Notes: generated by a model from the sequence alone, not told the origin. A stretch of DNA of 64,000 nt from CAVVFX01 sp963747535 (GCA_963747535.1 CAVVFX010000002.1:868001-932000); one strand, 5' to 3'. Counted from the stretch's first letter, positions 18,474 through 27,955 are shown. Translations and numbers: made by a program.

Positions 18474-18878
18474 ATGCCACTTCAACTCATATCCCCCGAA
18501 AGCAGGGAATTCCTCCTCAAACTGCGGAATCTGCTCCTCGAACAACACAAGCTGCTTCTTCACCGCGAACGGGATGAATACGAAAAGACCCATGGGCCCA
18601 TCGCCGGCACTGGCGCCTTCCTCGCACTCGTCCTGGAGGACCCGCACTTCGCCTGGCTGAAGCAGATCTCCACGTTGGTGATCGAGATCGACGAAGCCGT
18701 CTCGCGTCGGAGCAAGGCCGAACAACAAGTGGCGGATGCGATGATCACGCAGGTCCGCGAAATGATGAGACCCCGCGAACAGGGAACCGATTTTCAGGTT
18801 CGCTACTACCACGCACTGCAAGACTCGCCGGATATCGTAATCCTGCAGTGCCGCATCGAGCAACTACTGGGAAGTTGA
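18474..18878 (+). CDS. Uncharacterised 134-residue helical protein
   Basis: I do not recognise a family. The sequence is soluble, charged and predicted mostly helical: SREFLLKLRNLLLEQHKLLL, then HRERDEYEKTHGPIAG and LALVLEDPHFAWLKQISTLV. It lies 22 bp after the response regulator on the same strand, so it is likely the third gene of that operon and could be a signalling partner or target. It ends 4 bp before the convergent cupin gene. No signal peptide or membrane helix is present. Confidence 0.75.
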   Translation: MPLQLISPESREFLLKLRNLLLEQHKLLLHRERDEYEKTHGPIAGTGAFLALVLEDPHFAWLKQISTLVIEIDEAVSRRSKAEQQVADAMITQVREMMRPREQGTDFQVRYYHALQDSPDIVILQCRIEQLLGS

Positions 18879-18882
18879 CTTG

Positions 18883-19335
18883 TCATCGTTGGGGGTGGAA
18901 TGGAGTTGTGCCGCAGTCCGCTCCGGTAAACTCGGGACTCTCGATATCGAGGTTGACCACGATAGGGTCCTGACCGCTTCGGATAACCACGGCTTCACAA
19001 AGTTGGTCCGCGAGAGCATTGATCTCCTGATGCGGTACGTAAGGCGGAACATATATGAAGTCGCCGGGCCCGGCTTCCGCGCTGAATTCCAGGTGGTCTC
19101 CCCACCGCATTCGGGCTCGGCCGCGAACCACGTACAGCACGGTTTCGAGTTCGCCGTGGTGATGGGGACCAGTCTTCGCATCGGGCTGGACCACCACCGT
19201 GCCCGCCCACAGCTTGGTCGCGCCAGTCCGGGCATGCGTGATGGCAGCAGCGCGAGTCATTCCGGGTGTCTGCGGCGTGTTCGGGTCCAGATCGCCCGCT
19301 GAGACGATTTTGACGCCGTTATATTGCCAGTCCAT
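18883..19335 (-). CDS. Cupin-domain protein
   Basis: The 150-residue protein is a single cupin barrel. Motif 1 is PHHHGELETVLYVVRGRARM, with the His-His and Glu metal ligands, and motif 2 is AGPGDFIYVPPYVPHQEINA, with the last His. A short N-terminal extension precedes it, and no signal peptide is seen. Small cupins bind a metal and a small acid or sugar, and many act as isomerases, dioxygenases or effector-binding modules; no substrate can be assigned. It is convergent with the kinase operon and divergent from the isochorismatase-like gene. Confidence 0.85.
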   Translation of the reverse strand: MDWQYNGVKIVSAGDLDPNTPQTPGMTRAAAITHARTGATKLWAGTVVVQPDAKTGPHHHGELETVLYVVRGRARMRWGDHLEFSAEAGPGDFIYVPPYVPHQEINALADQLCEAVVIRSGQDPIVVNLDIESPEFTGADCGTTPFHPQR

Positions 19336-19436
19336 GATTCACAGCATCGCATACGCCGGGCGGTTACTGAGCCGCGACAGTTAGCTTAGGAAGCGGTTTG
19401 ATAACCCCAAAATCTTGCAAGCAAGTGCGCGATACA

Positions 19437-20261
19437 ATGCGAAACATGCGAACCATCGCCGTCTTCGTCATCTTGGGGATTGGCGCCTTGATGCTGGCTC
19501 AGGCACCGGACCAATCCTCGAAAATTACTCTGCGATCCTGGGTGCAGCCGTTCAAGGGCAGTCCCGAATGGCAGGAAGTTTCCTTCGAAAGGCAAATCCA
19601 GTTTCACCACACGGCACTGGTCCTGTGCGACATGTGGGATCACCACTGGTGCAGGGGCGCCGAGAATCGGGTGGGAATATTGGCAGCCAAAATGGAGCCG
19701 GTGATCGAACAACTCCGGGCCCACGGGGTGCTCATCATCCATGCTCCGTCGGAGACTATGGAGTACTACAAGGAAAATCCCGCGCGCCTGGCGATGCTCA
19801 AGATTCCGCAGGAGGCGCCGCCGCGTGAGCTGGACCTGACCGCGCCTCCGTTACCCATCGACGACTCCGATGGTGGCTGCGACACCGGAGAAATGGCACA
19901 GATGCCGGCAAGCCGGGTCTGGACGAGGGAGAATTCGCGTATTCGCATCGCGCCGGGCGATCTGGTTTCGGACAAGGGGCAGGAAGTTTATAGCGCCCTC
20001 TGCCAGCGGGGAATCCACGATCTGCTGATTGCCGGCGTCCACGCCAACATGTGCGTACTGAACCGGGGCTTCGCGATCAAACAGATGTCGAAATGGGGTA
20101 TGCGCTGCATTCTGATTCGCGACCTTACCGACGCCATGTACAATCCAATGCGTGCACCATATGTGACGCATGCGCAGGGGACGGAGTTGGTAATCGAGCA
20201 CATCGAGAAGTACTGGGCTCCGACGACCACTTCGCCGGAGCTTTTGAGCGCGTTGAAATAG
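19437..20261 (+). CDS. Exported isochorismatase-family cysteine hydrolase
   Basis: The fold pattern is that of the isochorismatase-like hydrolases: the catalytic Asp strand TALVLCDMWDHHWC, a central Lys/Asp region, and the nucleophile strand DLLIAGVHANMCVLNRGFAI, with Cys in MCVLNR. The family includes nicotinamidases, N-carbamoyl hydrolases and isochorismatases; the substrate is not predictable here. The start is uncertain: ATG at 19437 or 19446 both give an N-terminal hydrophobic stretch (TIAVFVILGIGALMLAQA) that looks like a signal peptide, and neither has a clear ribosome-binding site. Export is unusual for the family but common among acidobacterial paralogues. A strong palindrome follows the stop immediately. 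Confidence 0.85.
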   Translation: MRNMRTIAVFVILGIGALMLAQAPDQSSKITLRSWVQPFKGSPEWQEVSFERQIQFHHTALVLCDMWDHHWCRGAENRVGILAAKMEPVIEQLRAHGVLIIHAPSETMEYYKENPARLAMLKIPQEAPPRELDLTAPPLPIDDSDGGCDTGEMAQMPASRVWTRENSRIRIAPGDLVSDKGQEVYSALCQRGIHDLLIAGVHANMCVLNRGFAIKQMSKWGMRCILIRDLTDAMYNPMRAPYVTHAQGTELVIEHIEKYWAPTTTSPELLSALK

Positions 20262-20301
20262 CGTGGAGTAGGCCTTTGGCTTGGCCAAGGCCTACTCCAC
20301 G
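20262..20301. repeat. REP-like long palindrome / bidirectional terminator candidate
   Basis: The arms at 20262-20276 and 20287-20301 pair perfectly over 15 bp (CGTGGAGTAGGCCTT against its complement), with a 10-base loop. It begins at the base after the isochorismatase-like stop codon and lies between two converging genes. The word GTGGAGTAGGC recurs in the element at 55483, which places it in the dispersed family. Confidence 0.7.
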
Positions 20302-20344
20302 GAATTCTTCGCGGGCCGTGAGGGTTCCAAGATGTGCCATCGGT

Positions 20345-22765
20345 TCACTCGTAACGGAGCGCGACCATGGGATCCACGCGGGTGGCGCGCCTGGCGGGGA
20401 AATAGCATGCGGCCAGTCCGACGCAGACGATTACGGCCACTACGCTCAAGAAAGTCGCCGGGTCGTGCGGAGAGACGCCCCATAGCTGGCTGGCAATCGC
20501 GCGAGATACTGCCGACGTGGCGAGCAGGCCGACTGCGATGCCGATCGCACTGAGGCGCAGCCCCATCCTCAGGACCATTTTCAGCACATCGTTGCGCGCC
20601 GCACCCAGCGCCATACGGATACCGATTTCGTGCGTCTGCCGGGAGACGGTGTAGGCAATCACGCTGTAAACGCCGAGGGAAACCAGGACCAGTCCGACAC
20701 CGGCGAAGATACCCAGCAGAATGAGGCTGAATCGCGGCCCGGCGTAGGAGAAGCGCTTCAGATAATTGGTCAGTGAGTCGGTGAACGTGATGGCCACGTT
20801 GTGATCGACGACCCAGATTTCGCGGCGCACGGTGTTCAGCATCAGCAATGGGTCGCCGGCAGTACGAACGAGTATGCCGCCATCGAACTGCCCCGCAATC
20901 GTGTAGGGGATTAGTGCTTCCGGCAGGACTGGATCCTGCACTCCCTGGTTCTTGGAGTCCGCCATCACGCCCACAATCTCGAACACCGGATTGGCCACCG
21001 GGTTCTTCTTAATCGTCGACAGAAACGACAGCTTCATCTGCTTGCCCAGCGGATCTTCCCCACCGAAGAACTTCTGCACGAAGGTCTGGTTCACGACGGC
21101 CATTTTGCGGCCCCCGTTGATATCGGCTTCGGTGAGCAACCGGCCGCGCAGCAAACGGAGGCCAAGCGTAGGAGGGAAGCCTTCGCTCGACATTTGAACA
21201 ATGGCCTGCCATTTCTCATCGTGGGTTTTTCCCGGAATCTCCACCTCGCTGCGCATGCCGCCGTAGGGGGGCAAGTCGCTGGTTTCGGTGGCAGAGACGA
21301 CTCCGGGAAGCGCGTTCAGGCGAGCCAGCAACGGACGAAAGAATCGCTGTTTGCCGCCGGCGCCTTCGTATTGGCCTTGCGGAAGCGGCAGGTACGCGAC
21401 CAGGATTTTGTCCGGGTTGAATCCAAGATCGACCGTTTGCAAGTTGATAAAGGTGCGCATCATCAGCCCGGCGCCGGAGAGCAGTACCAGTGAGAGCGCA
21501 ACTTCGATCACGACCAGGGTACTGCGCAATTTGCCGCCACGAAATCCTCCGCTCGAGCCTTTTGCCGAGTCCTTCAGCGCTTCGACCACATTGGGCCGGG
21601 ACAATTGAACAGCGGGTGCGAGACCAAACAGCATGGCCGTGCCGATGGCGACACCCAGGCTGAACAGGAGGACCTGCCAGTTCAGCGTGATCACAGCCTC
21701 TTGCGGAATGGCGCCTTCCGGGAGCGCGGACACCAGCAACTTGATCCCGCCGTACGCCAGCACACAACCGAGGATGGCACCAGCCACCGCCAGAATGAGA
21801 CTCTCGATCAACAATTGAATAACGATGCGCCCGCGGCTCGCGCCCAACGCGACGCGGAGCGCGACTTCTTTCTCCCGCGCCGTAGCTCGTGCGAGCAGCA
21901 GGTTGGCGACGTTGGCACAAGCGATCAACAACAGCAGCGCGACCGCGGCGGCCAAAGTGTAAAGAGTCGGCTTGAAACGTCCGACAATGTTGTCGACATA
22001 GCTCTCCACCCCGACGCTGAAATTCTTCGGATAATCCTTTGGATAGATCTCCGCGACGTGGCGGGCGACGACACTGAACTCCGACTGTACCTGCTGCATG
22101 GTGACGCCCGGTTTCATTCTCGCCTGGAACATGAAATAGCGCTCGTCGGCGCGATCCAGCGTGACAGGACGATACAAGTCCGCGCCGCGCTTGGTAAATC
22201 GCACGGGCATGATGCCGACCAGTCTGGTTTTGACGCCGTTGAGCGTGAAATCGCGGTTGAGAATGGAGGGGTCCTGGTTGAAGGTTTTGAGCCACGCTTT
22301 GTACGACAGTACGAAGACCGGTGGCGCGCCAGGTTTGGCGTCGTCGGGCGTGAGGGTGCGGCCGAGTTGGGCCGGGACGCCCAGAAACTGAAATGTGTTG
22401 GACGTCAAATAGGCGCCCTGGAAATATTCAGTTCCGTCCTTGGTAGTGTACAGGACGTCTTCGTTGCCGCCTCCGATGACATCTTCGAAGAGATCGCGAT
22501 GCTGCTGGTATTCGATGAATTCGCCGGCTTTGAAGAAACTGCGTCCGCCGGGGCGGGAGTTGGAAGTGTCGTGGATATAGAAATCAACGATGCGCCCGGC
22601 GTCAGTGTAGGGGAAGGGGTTCAGCAGCACGCCGTAGATCGCGCTGAAAATTGTGGTGGATGCGCCGATTCCGAGGGCCAGTGCAAGGATGGCCAGAAAA
22701 GCGAACGCCGGTTGGTTACGGAGTCCGCGAAAGGCGTAACGAAGGTCCTGGAAGAGCCAGTGCAT
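20345..22765 (-). CDS. Full-length ADOP/MacB-type FtsX permease
   Basis: The 806 residues contain the complete duplicated architecture: DLRYAFRGLRNQPAFAF and the first helix (LAILALALGIGASTTIFSAI), a MacB-type periplasmic domain, three helices of the first FtsX unit (LLLIACANVANLLLARATAR, VALRVALGASRGRIVIQLL), a second periplasmic domain and the final FtsX unit (HEIGIRMALGAARNDVLKMV) with the ending YFPARRATRVDPMVALRYE. It lacks the soluble N-terminal extension seen in the gene at 1-1442, and no PadR gene is next to it. It is an inner-membrane protein, probably for mechanotransmission or export together with an unlinked ATPase. The gene is downstream of aspartate kinase on the same strand, across a 159-bp gap, so it may have its own promoter. 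Confidence 0.92.
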   Translation of the reverse strand: MHWLFQDLRYAFRGLRNQPAFAFLAILALALGIGASTTIFSAIYGVLLNPFPYTDAGRIVDFYIHDTSNSRPGGRSFFKAGEFIEYQQHRDLFEDVIGGGNEDVLYTTKDGTEYFQGAYLTSNTFQFLGVPAQLGRTLTPDDAKPGAPPVFVLSYKAWLKTFNQDPSILNRDFTLNGVKTRLVGIMPVRFTKRGADLYRPVTLDRADERYFMFQARMKPGVTMQQVQSEFSVVARHVAEIYPKDYPKNFSVGVESYVDNIVGRFKPTLYTLAAAVALLLLIACANVANLLLARATAREKEVALRVALGASRGRIVIQLLIESLILAVAGAILGCVLAYGGIKLLVSALPEGAIPQEAVITLNWQVLLFSLGVAIGTAMLFGLAPAVQLSRPNVVEALKDSAKGSSGGFRGGKLRSTLVVIEVALSLVLLSGAGLMMRTFINLQTVDLGFNPDKILVAYLPLPQGQYEGAGGKQRFFRPLLARLNALPGVVSATETSDLPPYGGMRSEVEIPGKTHDEKWQAIVQMSSEGFPPTLGLRLLRGRLLTEADINGGRKMAVVNQTFVQKFFGGEDPLGKQMKLSFLSTIKKNPVANPVFEIVGVMADSKNQGVQDPVLPEALIPYTIAGQFDGGILVRTAGDPLLMLNTVRREIWVVDHNVAITFTDSLTNYLKRFSYAGPRFSLILLGIFAGVGLVLVSLGVYSVIAYTVSRQTHEIGIRMALGAARNDVLKMVLRMGLRLSAIGIAVGLLATSAVSRAIASQLWGVSPHDPATFLSVVAVIVCVGLAACYFPARRATRVDPMVALRYE

Positions 22766-22924
22766 GGAACTAAGACGCTGTTACGCGCCAGACGTTCCAT
22801 GGGTTCGCAAATATTTCAGGACAAACTCAAGTGGCACTTGCAAGAGTAGGAGAGACTGCCTGCCAGACGGCCCCGAAGAGCAGTCCAAAGCCCACTCCAC
22901 ATGTTTGCGGCCAGCTAAGGTTTG

Positions 22925-24418
22925 TCACACACGGTGTAAACGCGGGTCCGACCAGAGCTCCGGCAAGATCGCCCGGCCCACGCCTGGCTTGGCCACCTGC
23001 ACGGGTGAGGGTGAGGTGACCGGCATGGGCGCTTCGGCGGCGACGAAGACCGTGGGGTCCACGCTTTGGAAGAATTCGCGATACAGCAACTCGATGCTCC
23101 GTTTCATCTCCGCTTGCGGAACAATGAGGCTGAGCTTGAGACCGGACTCGGTGTCCGGGACGCATACCATCGGCAGATTCCGGAGGGTCGCGACCACGCG
23201 GGCGAGAAGGCCTGGAGTGGAGTTGATGCCCTGTCCAACGAGTGTGATCAACGCAGAATTGGAGTGAACGCGCGCGGCCGTGCAATTGAGGCCGGCGTCA
23301 TTGGAGTACTGGAGCGATTCCAGGCGCGCGGAGTTTTTCACGGCGAGAAAAAGCGCGTTGCCGGCGACGCCGGTGAACTCGACAGGCACGTTATGCCGTT
23401 CGCACAAATCTTTAAGGCTGTCCGCCAGGACTTGCGCGGAGCCTAAGTTGGACCGCACCTCCAGCACCGTCAGATGTTGTTTGCACGATATGCATTTGAC
23501 CGGATTGGTCCCGGAAGGGGCTGAAGGCACGATGGCGGTCCCTTCGACCCCCGGCCGGCGCGAGTTGCGGATCACGATGGGAATGCGCTGGCGGATGACG
23601 GGGCTGACGGTTTCGGGATGCAGGAGCTTAGCGCCGGACTTGGCCATCGCCGCAGCCTCGGCATAGGAGATGGTTTTCAGGCGATAGCCGCCCGGCATCA
23701 CTTTTGGGTCGCAGGTCAGCATCCCGTCGACATCTTTCCAGACCTGCACTTCATCGGCGGAGATGCCCGCACCAACCAGCGTTGCCGTGAGGTCGGAACC
23801 GCCGCGTCCCATGGTAGTCGTCGAGCCGTTGCCGGCGGCGCCGATGAAGCCGCCCATCACGACCACCCGGTCGCGCGCGAGGATCGGGAGAATGCGCCGT
23901 ATCCGGGCGTAGGTTTCCCACAGGAGCGGTTGGGCTTGGGTGTGGTGAGCTTCGGTGAGGATGACCTGGCGGGAATCGATATGGACGGCTGGAATGCCGC
24001 TGCTTTGGAGTGCGGCGGTAACCACTTCACTGGAGAGGCGCTCGCCATAGCTCAGCACCTCGTCCTGCAGTGCGGGACTCAAAGGGCAGCCCTCGTCGGC
24101 GATCGAGAGCAGCATCAGGTGCAGGTCTCGGAACTGGCGGCGGAGAGAGATTTCGAGCCAAGCCATCGACGCATCCTTGACGACACGGTGAGCTTCATTG
24201 AGGTGGAACTCCTGCAGTTCTTTGATCTGCTTCCAGACCTGGTAGCCGTGGCCGCGCCCGGCATCTTGGGAGACGGCGATCAGCTGGTCGGTGGTGGTTC
24301 CCATCGCCGATACAACCACAACCGGTTTGCGTTCGAGCTGGGACGAGACGATAGACGTCACACGCGCCAGGGCGTTAGCGGATTCGAGCGAGGAACCGCC
24401 AAACTTCATTACAATCAT
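22925..24418 (-). CDS. lysC: Aspartate kinase
   Basis: This enzyme phosphorylates aspartate, the first step toward lysine, threonine, methionine and diaminopimelate. The N-terminal amino-acid-kinase domain begins IVMKFGGSSLESANALARV and includes VVVVSAMGTTTDQLI, GFIGAAGNGSTTTMGRGGSD and the substrate region VWKDVDGMLTCDPKVM. Two ACT regulatory domains follow (about 310-460), including ITLVGQGINSTPGLLARVVA, so feedback inhibition is likely. The 497 residues are longer than the short LysC type because of a C-terminal tail after the second ACT domain. No other gene of the pathway is adjacent, and it sits between a permease and an oxidoreductase. Confidence 0.94.
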   Translation of the reverse strand: MIVMKFGGSSLESANALARVTSIVSSQLERKPVVVVSAMGTTTDQLIAVSQDAGRGHGYQVWKQIKELQEFHLNEAHRVVKDASMAWLEISLRRQFRDLHLMLLSIADEGCPLSPALQDEVLSYGERLSSEVVTAALQSSGIPAVHIDSRQVILTEAHHTQAQPLLWETYARIRRILPILARDRVVVMGGFIGAAGNGSTTTMGRGGSDLTATLVGAGISADEVQVWKDVDGMLTCDPKVMPGGYRLKTISYAEAAAMAKSGAKLLHPETVSPVIRQRIPIVIRNSRRPGVEGTAIVPSAPSGTNPVKCISCKQHLTVLEVRSNLGSAQVLADSLKDLCERHNVPVEFTGVAGNALFLAVKNSARLESLQYSNDAGLNCTAARVHSNSALITLVGQGINSTPGLLARVVATLRNLPMVCVPDTESGLKLSLIVPQAEMKRSIELLYREFFQSVDPTVFVAAEAPMPVTSPSPVQVAKPGVGRAILPELWSDPRLHRV

Positions 24419-24744
24419 GAATGATCAGATCCTTTCGGCATCACGGAAACGAGTTCGATGGATGCCGTTTCCAATGTCAGAGTAACCGCACGGGCATTAG
24501 AAAACGCGTAGAAACTTGGAAGGATTCCGCGAAAGTTTGCTTAGAAAGAGGTTTGAGGACGGGCAAGTGCGTCGCGTCGCTAGGTACACCATTTCATAAA
24601 TGCGGCCTCGTATTCTCACATTGAAACGCACCGACTCCCTGACGGTCGCGGCTCGGAAGTCGTTACTGAGGCGCGCGCGTAAGCAAGCGGTTTCCGTACG
24701 GCAATTCTTGCAAGTAGGTATTAGGGCACAGGCTGCAGTCTGCG
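24419..24744. other. lysC upstream region
   Basis: This 326-bp gap contains the lysC leader. An AAAGGAT ribosome-binding site lies just before the ATG on the minus strand. I looked for the conserved stems of a lysine riboswitch and could not recognise them. The plus-strand frame at 24600-24791 has no family features. Confidence 0.4.
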
Positions 24745-26319
24745 TTACGTTAACATTGCTTTCGCGGCATTATAGCCTGGTGCTCCCATGACACCCCCTC
24801 CGGGATGCGCGCCGGAGCCGCAGAGGAAGAGCCTGTGGATGGGGGTGCGGTAGCGAGCCCAGCCGGCTAATGGACGCATGACGAACATCTGGTCGAGACT
24901 CATTTCGCCGTGAAAGATATTGCCTCCGGTGATGCCGAAGCGGCGTTCGAGGTCCAGGGGAGTAAGGGTCTGGCGCTCCTCGATGATGGAGCGGATATTC
25001 GGCGCGTATTCTTCTATCACGTCGAGCACGCGGTGAGTGAAAGGCTCGCGCAGATCATCCCAGGTGGCGTCGCGCAGGGTGTACGGCGCGTATTGGAGAA
25101 AGATCCCCATGATGTGCCGGCCGGCAGGCGCGAGCGAGGGATCGTACATCGTCGGCACGGTCATTTCAAGGAGGGGTTTCCCGGACGGGCGGCCATACTT
25201 GGCATCGTCCCAGGCGCGCTCGACGTAGTCGATCGACGGGCACAGGTGCATGGTCGCGCGGTGCTGCGGTCCGGGAGTGCCGGGGAGCGCGCGGAAGTCG
25301 GGCAGACCGGAGAGCGCCAGGTTGATCTTGAGCGACGTACCTTCTATGCGGAACTTCCGGATGCCGGCCAGGAAGTCAGCATCGAGATACTTTTCTCCAA
25401 CGAGGTTGAGGAATGTGCGCTTGGGATCGAGATTGGACGCGATCATTTTCGCGCCGATCTCTTCGCCGTTTTTGAGAACCACGCCGGTCGCTTCGCCATT
25501 GGCGATGCGGACGTGATCGACATCGGCGTCGACGCGGATCTCGGCGCTGGCGTGACGGGCGGCCGCGGCGATGGCTTCACTGATCGCGCCCATGCCTCCG
25601 CGCACGAAGCCCCACAAGCCGCGTTTGCCGCCGACGCCGCCCATGACGTGGTGCAGCAGGATGTAGGCGGTGCCGGCCGAGCGGGGTCCACCGTTGGCGC
25701 CGATGACGCCGTCGGTAGCGAGGGTCACTTTGAGTTCCGGGGATTCGAACCATTCGTCGAGAAAGTCGGCGGCGCTCTGCGTGAAGATTTTCACCAGGCC
25801 CACGGTTTCGGCGCGGCTAAGCTTGTAGACTCGCGCGGCGATTTTCAGATATTCGAGGAAGTCGCCGGGGCGCGCGGGCGGGAAATTCGGGGGAGTGGTG
25901 AGCAGTAGCGATTCGACGAAATGGGCGAGTTGTTCGAGATGTGCCTCGTACTTGGGGAACGTATCGGCGTCGCGGCGGGAAAATTTGGCGATCTCTTCCA
26001 GGGTCTTTTTTTCGTCGCCCCAGAAGAAGAGATAACGGCCGTCGGGGAAGGGCGAGAAAAAGGAGGGGTCCTTGGGATCGATGTGGTAGCCCCAGTGCTC
26101 CAGGTCGAGGTCCTGGACGATGCGGTCCTGCAGAAGGCTGCTGAGGTAGGCGGCGGTGGAGACGCGATAGCCGGGCCAGATTTCTTCGGTAACGGCGCAT
26201 CCGCCGACCAGGCTGCGGCGTTCGAGGACCAGAACTGTTTTCCCGGCGCGCGCGAGATAGGAGGCGGTGACGAGGCCGTTGTGACCTCCGCCGATGATGA
26301 TAGCGTCGTAGGTTTTCAT
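24745..26319 (-). CDS. Phytoene-desaturase-like FAD oxidoreductase (PYROXD2/CrtI superfamily)
   Basis: The ATG at 26319 was chosen because the dinucleotide-binding fold starts there: YDAIIIGGGHNGLVTASYLA, followed by VLVLERRSLVGG. The rest matches the CrtI-like amine-oxidase fold, with a long substrate domain, the region GGMGAISEAIAAAARHASAE and the C-terminal FAD-binding stretch IHRLFLCGSGAHPGGGVMGA. Length 524 is typical. Members use FAD and are annotated as carotenoid desaturases or as PYROXD2-like proteins of unknown substrate. With no carotenoid synthase nearby, the second group is more likely. It lies 67 bp downstream of a methyltransferase gene on the same strand. Confidence 0.88.
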   Translation of the reverse strand: MKTYDAIIIGGGHNGLVTASYLARAGKTVLVLERRSLVGGCAVTEEIWPGYRVSTAAYLSSLLQDRIVQDLDLEHWGYHIDPKDPSFFSPFPDGRYLFFWGDEKKTLEEIAKFSRRDADTFPKYEAHLEQLAHFVESLLLTTPPNFPPARPGDFLEYLKIAARVYKLSRAETVGLVKIFTQSAADFLDEWFESPELKVTLATDGVIGANGGPRSAGTAYILLHHVMGGVGGKRGLWGFVRGGMGAISEAIAAAARHASAEIRVDADVDHVRIANGEATGVVLKNGEEIGAKMIASNLDPKRTFLNLVGEKYLDADFLAGIRKFRIEGTSLKINLALSGLPDFRALPGTPGPQHRATMHLCPSIDYVERAWDDAKYGRPSGKPLLEMTVPTMYDPSLAPAGRHIMGIFLQYAPYTLRDATWDDLREPFTHRVLDVIEEYAPNIRSIIEERQTLTPLDLERRFGITGGNIFHGEMSLDQMFVMRPLAGWARYRTPIHRLFLCGSGAHPGGGVMGAPGYNAAKAMLT

Positions 26320-26386
26320 GATTGCAGAAGTGCCAGCTGCGCAGACGGACAGACCACGGAAAACGATGGTCGGTCGTACGGAAGCT

Positions 26387-27793
26387 CTAGTGTATCGACT
26401 TCCGGCGCAGGAGGTAGAGCCAGCGATGAGCACCGTCGCCGTGTTGGGTGCGCACGATGTCGAAGCGGCGGCGCACGGCGGTTTCAAAGTACTCGCGCGT
26501 CAGATGTCGATAGAGTTCCTGCCGGCCGCGAACCAGCCGCTGGAACATGGAATCTTCGGGTGCGATGAATTCGATCAGGGCGATTCCGGTGGTGGAATGG
26601 CAGACGAATTCGGCAGCGAGGTCGAGGATGGCATCGAGAGGGATCCGTTCGGTGACCAGCAGATGATGGATCAATGCCAGCATCAGGACGGCGTCGAAAT
26701 GCCCGCGCGCGCGGTCGAGGAAGGCAGGCGTTTCGCGGTTATTCCAACCCGTGGCAGGCGTCGGGTGGGAAAGATTGACGACTAGTGGCAGAATAGACAG
26801 ATCTTCGAAGAGGGATCGCCGCCAGAGATCTCCGACCACCACCGGATCGGAATCGATGGCGGTGACGTCGGCTCCGGCTTGTGCGGCCAGAACACTGAAA
26901 TGCCCGGTATTGCAGCCGATATCGAGGACCCGGCCCGGAGCAAACCCGGCCAACGCGTCGCGGACAAAGTTTTGCTTTTCGGCGAAATGCGCGGCGGAAT
27001 AGTTGTTGTTCGAGACCAGATAACTGGACCAGTTGGACTTGCGGTCCGTCGCGGGAGCCGCTGCGGCCAGTTGTTTTCCGAGGCGGCGAAAAAGAGCGTC
27101 CAGGATATAGCGGGCTTCTTCCGGGTCAGCCAGGATGCGTTTGCAATAGACGCTGCCGTCGTCCTGATTGCGCCGCGCGCCCAGCCACGCAGGGATAGTG
27201 ACCAGCGAAAGAAATGGGGGCATTAGGCGCTTGAAAGGCGGCGTCCAGTGGAGAACCTCCTCGGGTTCGAGGCCGTCGCGGCGGGTCGCGAAGATCTGGT
27301 CGAGCGGCATGTGGAGGCAGCGGTTGGCGAGCAGAGGCAACAGGAATGTGCGGATGAACTGCCCGCAGGGGGTCCAGGTGCTGTCGCGAGGGTTGCGGCG
27401 CTCGAAAGACAGGACGTCGATGAAGACCGGCCGCGGACCGCGGAAAAGCACGTTGTAGGGCGTCGCGTCTTTCAAGCCGATTTGATGCGGCAGGAAAATT
27501 CGCGCGAGTTCCAGGGTCAACGAGGCGGCGGCGTGCAGCATCTCGGGCGGCCATTCGGTGGGATAACTCGGGAACAAGATTCGCTCGTGTTCGAGCAGTA
27601 GGGGAATGTCCTGGCGGTCGGCGAGCAGTAATTCGCGGCGGATGCCATCGACGGGCGCAGAGCGCACGATGCGTCCGGTGGCAATCAGAGGGGCGGCCGG
27701 GGGGGTGGCGAGGAAGGCTTCGAAATCGCGCACGCCCTCGCTGGTGACGGCGCGGTAAATACCCAGATCCTGCGAATCCGCGAGCGTGAACAC
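26387..27793 (-). CDS. SAM-dependent methyltransferase (large, with N-terminal kinase-like region)
   Basis: The C-terminal half carries a class I methyltransferase fold: GRVLDIGCNTGHFSVLAAQ (motif I), VTAIDSDPVVV (acidic ribose-binding strand) and HFDAVLMLALIHHLL. The N-terminal half contains GLKDATPYNVLFRGPRPVFI followed by DVLSFE, which resembles the catalytic loop and metal strand of protein-kinase-like folds. It is probably the nodulation-type or glycan-associated methyltransferase group. The start is uncertain: GTG at 27793 is the first conventional codon, yet family-like sequence (PFAASFRDPAGS) extends upstream in frame to about 27850, where an AGGA box precedes only ATC and ACG codons. 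A rare start or a small sequence error is possible. Confidence 0.8.
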   Translation of the reverse strand: MFTLADSQDLGIYRAVTSEGVRDFEAFLATPPAAPLIATGRIVRSAPVDGIRRELLLADRQDIPLLLEHERILFPSYPTEWPPEMLHAAASLTLELARIFLPHQIGLKDATPYNVLFRGPRPVFIDVLSFERRNPRDSTWTPCGQFIRTFLLPLLANRCLHMPLDQIFATRRDGLEPEEVLHWTPPFKRLMPPFLSLVTIPAWLGARRNQDDGSVYCKRILADPEEARYILDALFRRLGKQLAAAAPATDRKSNWSSYLVSNNNYSAAHFAEKQNFVRDALAGFAPGRVLDIGCNTGHFSVLAAQAGADVTAIDSDPVVVGDLWRRSLFEDLSILPLVVNLSHPTPATGWNNRETPAFLDRARGHFDAVLMLALIHHLLVTERIPLDAILDLAAEFVCHSTTGIALIEFIAPEDSMFQRLVRGRQELYRHLTREYFETAVRRRFDIVRTQHGDGAHRWLYLLRRKSIH

Positions 27794-27955
27794 GCTACCT
27801 GCCGGGTCGCGGAACGAGGCCGCGAACGGGGCGATTGCTGGCGTTGTGATGTTCCTATTTTGACAGATGGCTGGAGCAAGGTGAACAGCTCCATTGTGAC
27901 CGAAGGGATATAGGCGCGGGAATAGAATGCAAATGAGAGCTAAAGGAGTGTTTCG

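Noticed and set aside
24419..24744. Lysine riboswitch upstream of aspartate kinase
   Set aside because: The conserved junction sequences could not be found; only an ordinary leader is seen.
24600..24791. 63-codon plus-strand frame before the oxidoreductase end
   Set aside because: No ribosome-binding site or family features; it overlaps the 3' end of the opposite gene.
26320..26487. N-terminal extension of the oxidoreductase frame
   Set aside because: The dinucleotide-binding fold begins at 26319, and the extension overlaps the end of the methyltransferase gene.
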